Origin: DATFTE01 sp963840665
GTDB taxonomy: Bacteria; Acidobacteriota; Terriglobia; Terriglobales; Acidobacteriaceae
DNA length: 64,000 nucleotides
NCBI GenBank assembly: GCA_963840665.1
Contig: CAWIZO010000006.1
Location: forward strand, 806,001-870,000
Direction of reading: 5' to 3'
In this document: positions 62,726-64,000 of the stretch, piece by piece
Layout: every line of letters begins with the position of its first letter
How positions within the stretch are numbered: the stretch's first letter is position 1
The notes under the pieces: model-generated
Seen by the model: the letters and a program-made list of their open reading frames with translations, nothing else
What the model was told of the DNA's origin: nothing
Databases searched by the model: none
Translations under genes and position numbers: made by a program

Positions 62726-63289
62726 GGGACGGCGCTCTTAGGGAAGGCGATTCGCCTTTTCTCCCAGCAAGGCTTTGCAGCCAGGTCAACTGAGGATCTG
62801 ATGCGCGCCATGGACATTGGCCGGCAGAGTATGTACGACACCTTCGGCGACAAGCGTGCGCTATTCTTAAGGGCTCTACAGATGTACGTCACAGAGAGTG
62901 TTCACAACGTTCGTGCGGAGGTCGAAAAGCCTGGCTCTGCTCTATCCGCTATTCAAAAACGCTCTCGTGACCTTCGCCGGGCGAAACGACTTGTCCAGTG
63001 CGGAAGGCTGCATGGGGCTCAACGCAATCAGTGAGTTCGGGCAGAGAGATTCCGAAGTAACACGCATCACACGCAAGGCGGCGCAAGTGCAGCGTCAGGC
63101 TCTCATGCTGACCCTCAACCGAGCCAAAAGCGAAGGCGAACTCGATGCGGATGCCAACCTCGAAGTATGGCGGACTTCTTCGAAAGCACGCTCGCCGGAA
63201 TTCGGATGGCGGCTAAAGCTGGTAAAAGCCGGCGTGCGCTGCGGAACATCGCGGCCTTCGCGGGCAGAGCATATTCAAAATCATCCTGA
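62726..63289 (+). pseudogene. TetR-family regulator, frameshifted
   Basis: The HTH region is clear (GKAIRLFSQQGFAARSTEDL, MDIGRQSMYDTFGDKRALFL) but has no start codon in frame. After about 62940 the homologous sequence moves to another frame (EGCMGLNAISEFGQRDSEVT, QALMLTLNRAKSEGELDADA), and near 63175 to a third (FFESTLAGIRMAAKAGKSRR, ending GRAYSK and TGA at 63289). At least two internal indels plus a damaged 5' end. Ancestrally an efflux or stress repressor. Confidence 0.8.
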
Positions 63290-63394
63290 TTCCTTCAACC
63301 GCTCGATGTCCGCGCAATTCTGCAGCACTCTCAGCGCATATACCGACATCTGCTATCTATTGCGTGGCTGCTTGGGAAGCATTACGTTAATCGG

Positions 63395-64000
63395 ATGATC
63401 TTCCCCCGGCGCAGTGGAGTCCTTCTCCATATCACGTCTTTGCCTGGCCTCCACGGCATCGGCGATTTTGGAGATTCTGCTCATGAATTCATCGAATTCC
63501 TGGTCGCATCAGGGCAGAAAATCTGGCAGGTCTTACCCGTAAATCCCACCGGATACGGCGATTCACCTTATCAATGCTTTTCGGCATTTGCCGGAAACCC
63601 GCTGTTCATAGATCTGGGAGCCCTTCGCGAGCAGGGACTTCTGTCGGCCTTGGACTTGGCCAATGCGCCGGATTTTCCCGACGACCACATTGCGTACGAT
63701 CGAGTTATCTCGTTCAAACAGAAACTTCTACACAAAGCTGCTTCTGCTTTCTTTGCAGATAGCACTGAGGCAGACCGCAGTGCCTTCGATTCCTTTTGCC
63801 AGAAGGGCAACGAGTGGTTGGAGGACTATGCGCTCTTCATGGCCTGCAAGAAAGCCCACAATAACGTGGCTTGGGTGGATTGGGACCCGTCAATACGTCG
63901 ACGGGATCCCGCCGTTCTGAATGAATGGCAAAACGAATTGCGAGCCGAGATCGAATTTCACAGGTTTGTCCAGTACGAATTCTTTCGGCAGTGGGAAAAG
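63395..64000 (+). CDS. malQ: 4-alpha-glucanotransferase, N-terminal part (cut by window end)
   Basis: From ATG 63395 the frame is open to the last base (202 codons). It begins with the GH77 entry RRSGVLLHITSLPGLHGIGD, followed by IWQVLPVNPTGYGDSPYQCF and SAFAGNPLFIDL, all typical of MalQ. GH77 enzymes transfer alpha-1,4-glucan segments in maltodextrin or glycogen metabolism. No ribosome-binding site is evident before the ATG, and the TetR pseudogene ends 105 bp upstream. Confidence 0.92.
   Translation, partial: MIFPRRSGVLLHITSLPGLHGIGDFGDSAHEFIEFLVASGQKIWQVLPVNPTGYGDSPYQCFSAFAGNPLFIDLGALREQGLLSALDLANAPDFPDDHIAYDRVISFKQKLLHKAASAFFADSTEADRSAFDSFCQKGNEWLEDYALFMACKKAHNNVAWVDWDPSIRRRDPAVLNEWQNELRAEIEFHRFVQYEFFRQWEK

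Overview
The window looks like chromosome of a soil Acidobacteriota (Terriglobia-like). That is inferred from gene content, not from a marker gene: Oar-type TonB receptors with a carboxypeptidase-like N-terminal domain, an SBBP beta-propeller giant, an acidobacterial-style RHS protein, an FG-GAP/ASPIC-UnbV protein paired with a TPR protein, a PEP-CTERM protein, SYLF and OmpA proteins, and sugar-scavenging GH2/GH3/GH130 genes.

Layout. 1-413: the tail of a membrane protein and an intact tRNA-Ser(GCU). 414-7705 (island A): a mobile element on the minus strand, with a frameshifted tyrosine integrase next to the tRNA, small HTH and zinc-finger genes, a phage-like control region (4.24-4.40 kb), a terminase-small-subunit-like gene and a chain of unknown overlapping genes. 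7706-16564 (island B): an RHS-repeat gene whose 5' end runs into the tRNA repeat, small membrane proteins and a beta-propeller protein. Perfect 62-64 bp copies of the 3' half of tRNA-Ser close both islands, so they are stacked tandem insertions at one tRNA. 16.6-46.6 kb: a decayed SDR gene, a two-component system divergent from a CzcCBA-type metal efflux operon, secreted proteins among REP-like repeats, and a sugar locus (beta-mannosidase GH2, MFS porter, PfkB kinase, HAD hydrolase, LacI regulator, a badly frameshifted TonB receptor, GlcG, GH3). A degenerate tRNA-Ser tail at 46.6 kb suggests this block was also once an inserted island.

47-63.4 kb: a different kind of region. It holds a glycosyltransferase and a GH130 enzyme, envelope proteins (OmpA, SYLF, a poly-Q protein, DUF3309, a phospholipase C-like protein), a secreted protein of eight 32-residue two-cysteine repeats, several tiny zinc-ribbon proteins, a stand-alone receiver protein and a Crp/Fnr-family regulator. 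Eleven 16-bp palindromic sites with Crp geometry (5-bp half-sites TGAGC, TGATC, TGGTC or TGTGC, six-base spacer) lie upstream of nearly every transcription unit here, including the regulator itself. This is best read as a locally clustered, apparently undescribed Crp/Fnr-family envelope/stress regulon. The window ends inside a 4-alpha-glucanotransferase gene.

Pseudogenes are frequent (integrase, SDR, TonB receptor, glycosyltransferase C-terminal half, TetR, and a Gfo/Idh/MocA fragment), while very long genes such as RHS and the RND pump are intact. That argues for real decay of accessory genes rather than general sequencing error, though individual indels cannot be confirmed here.
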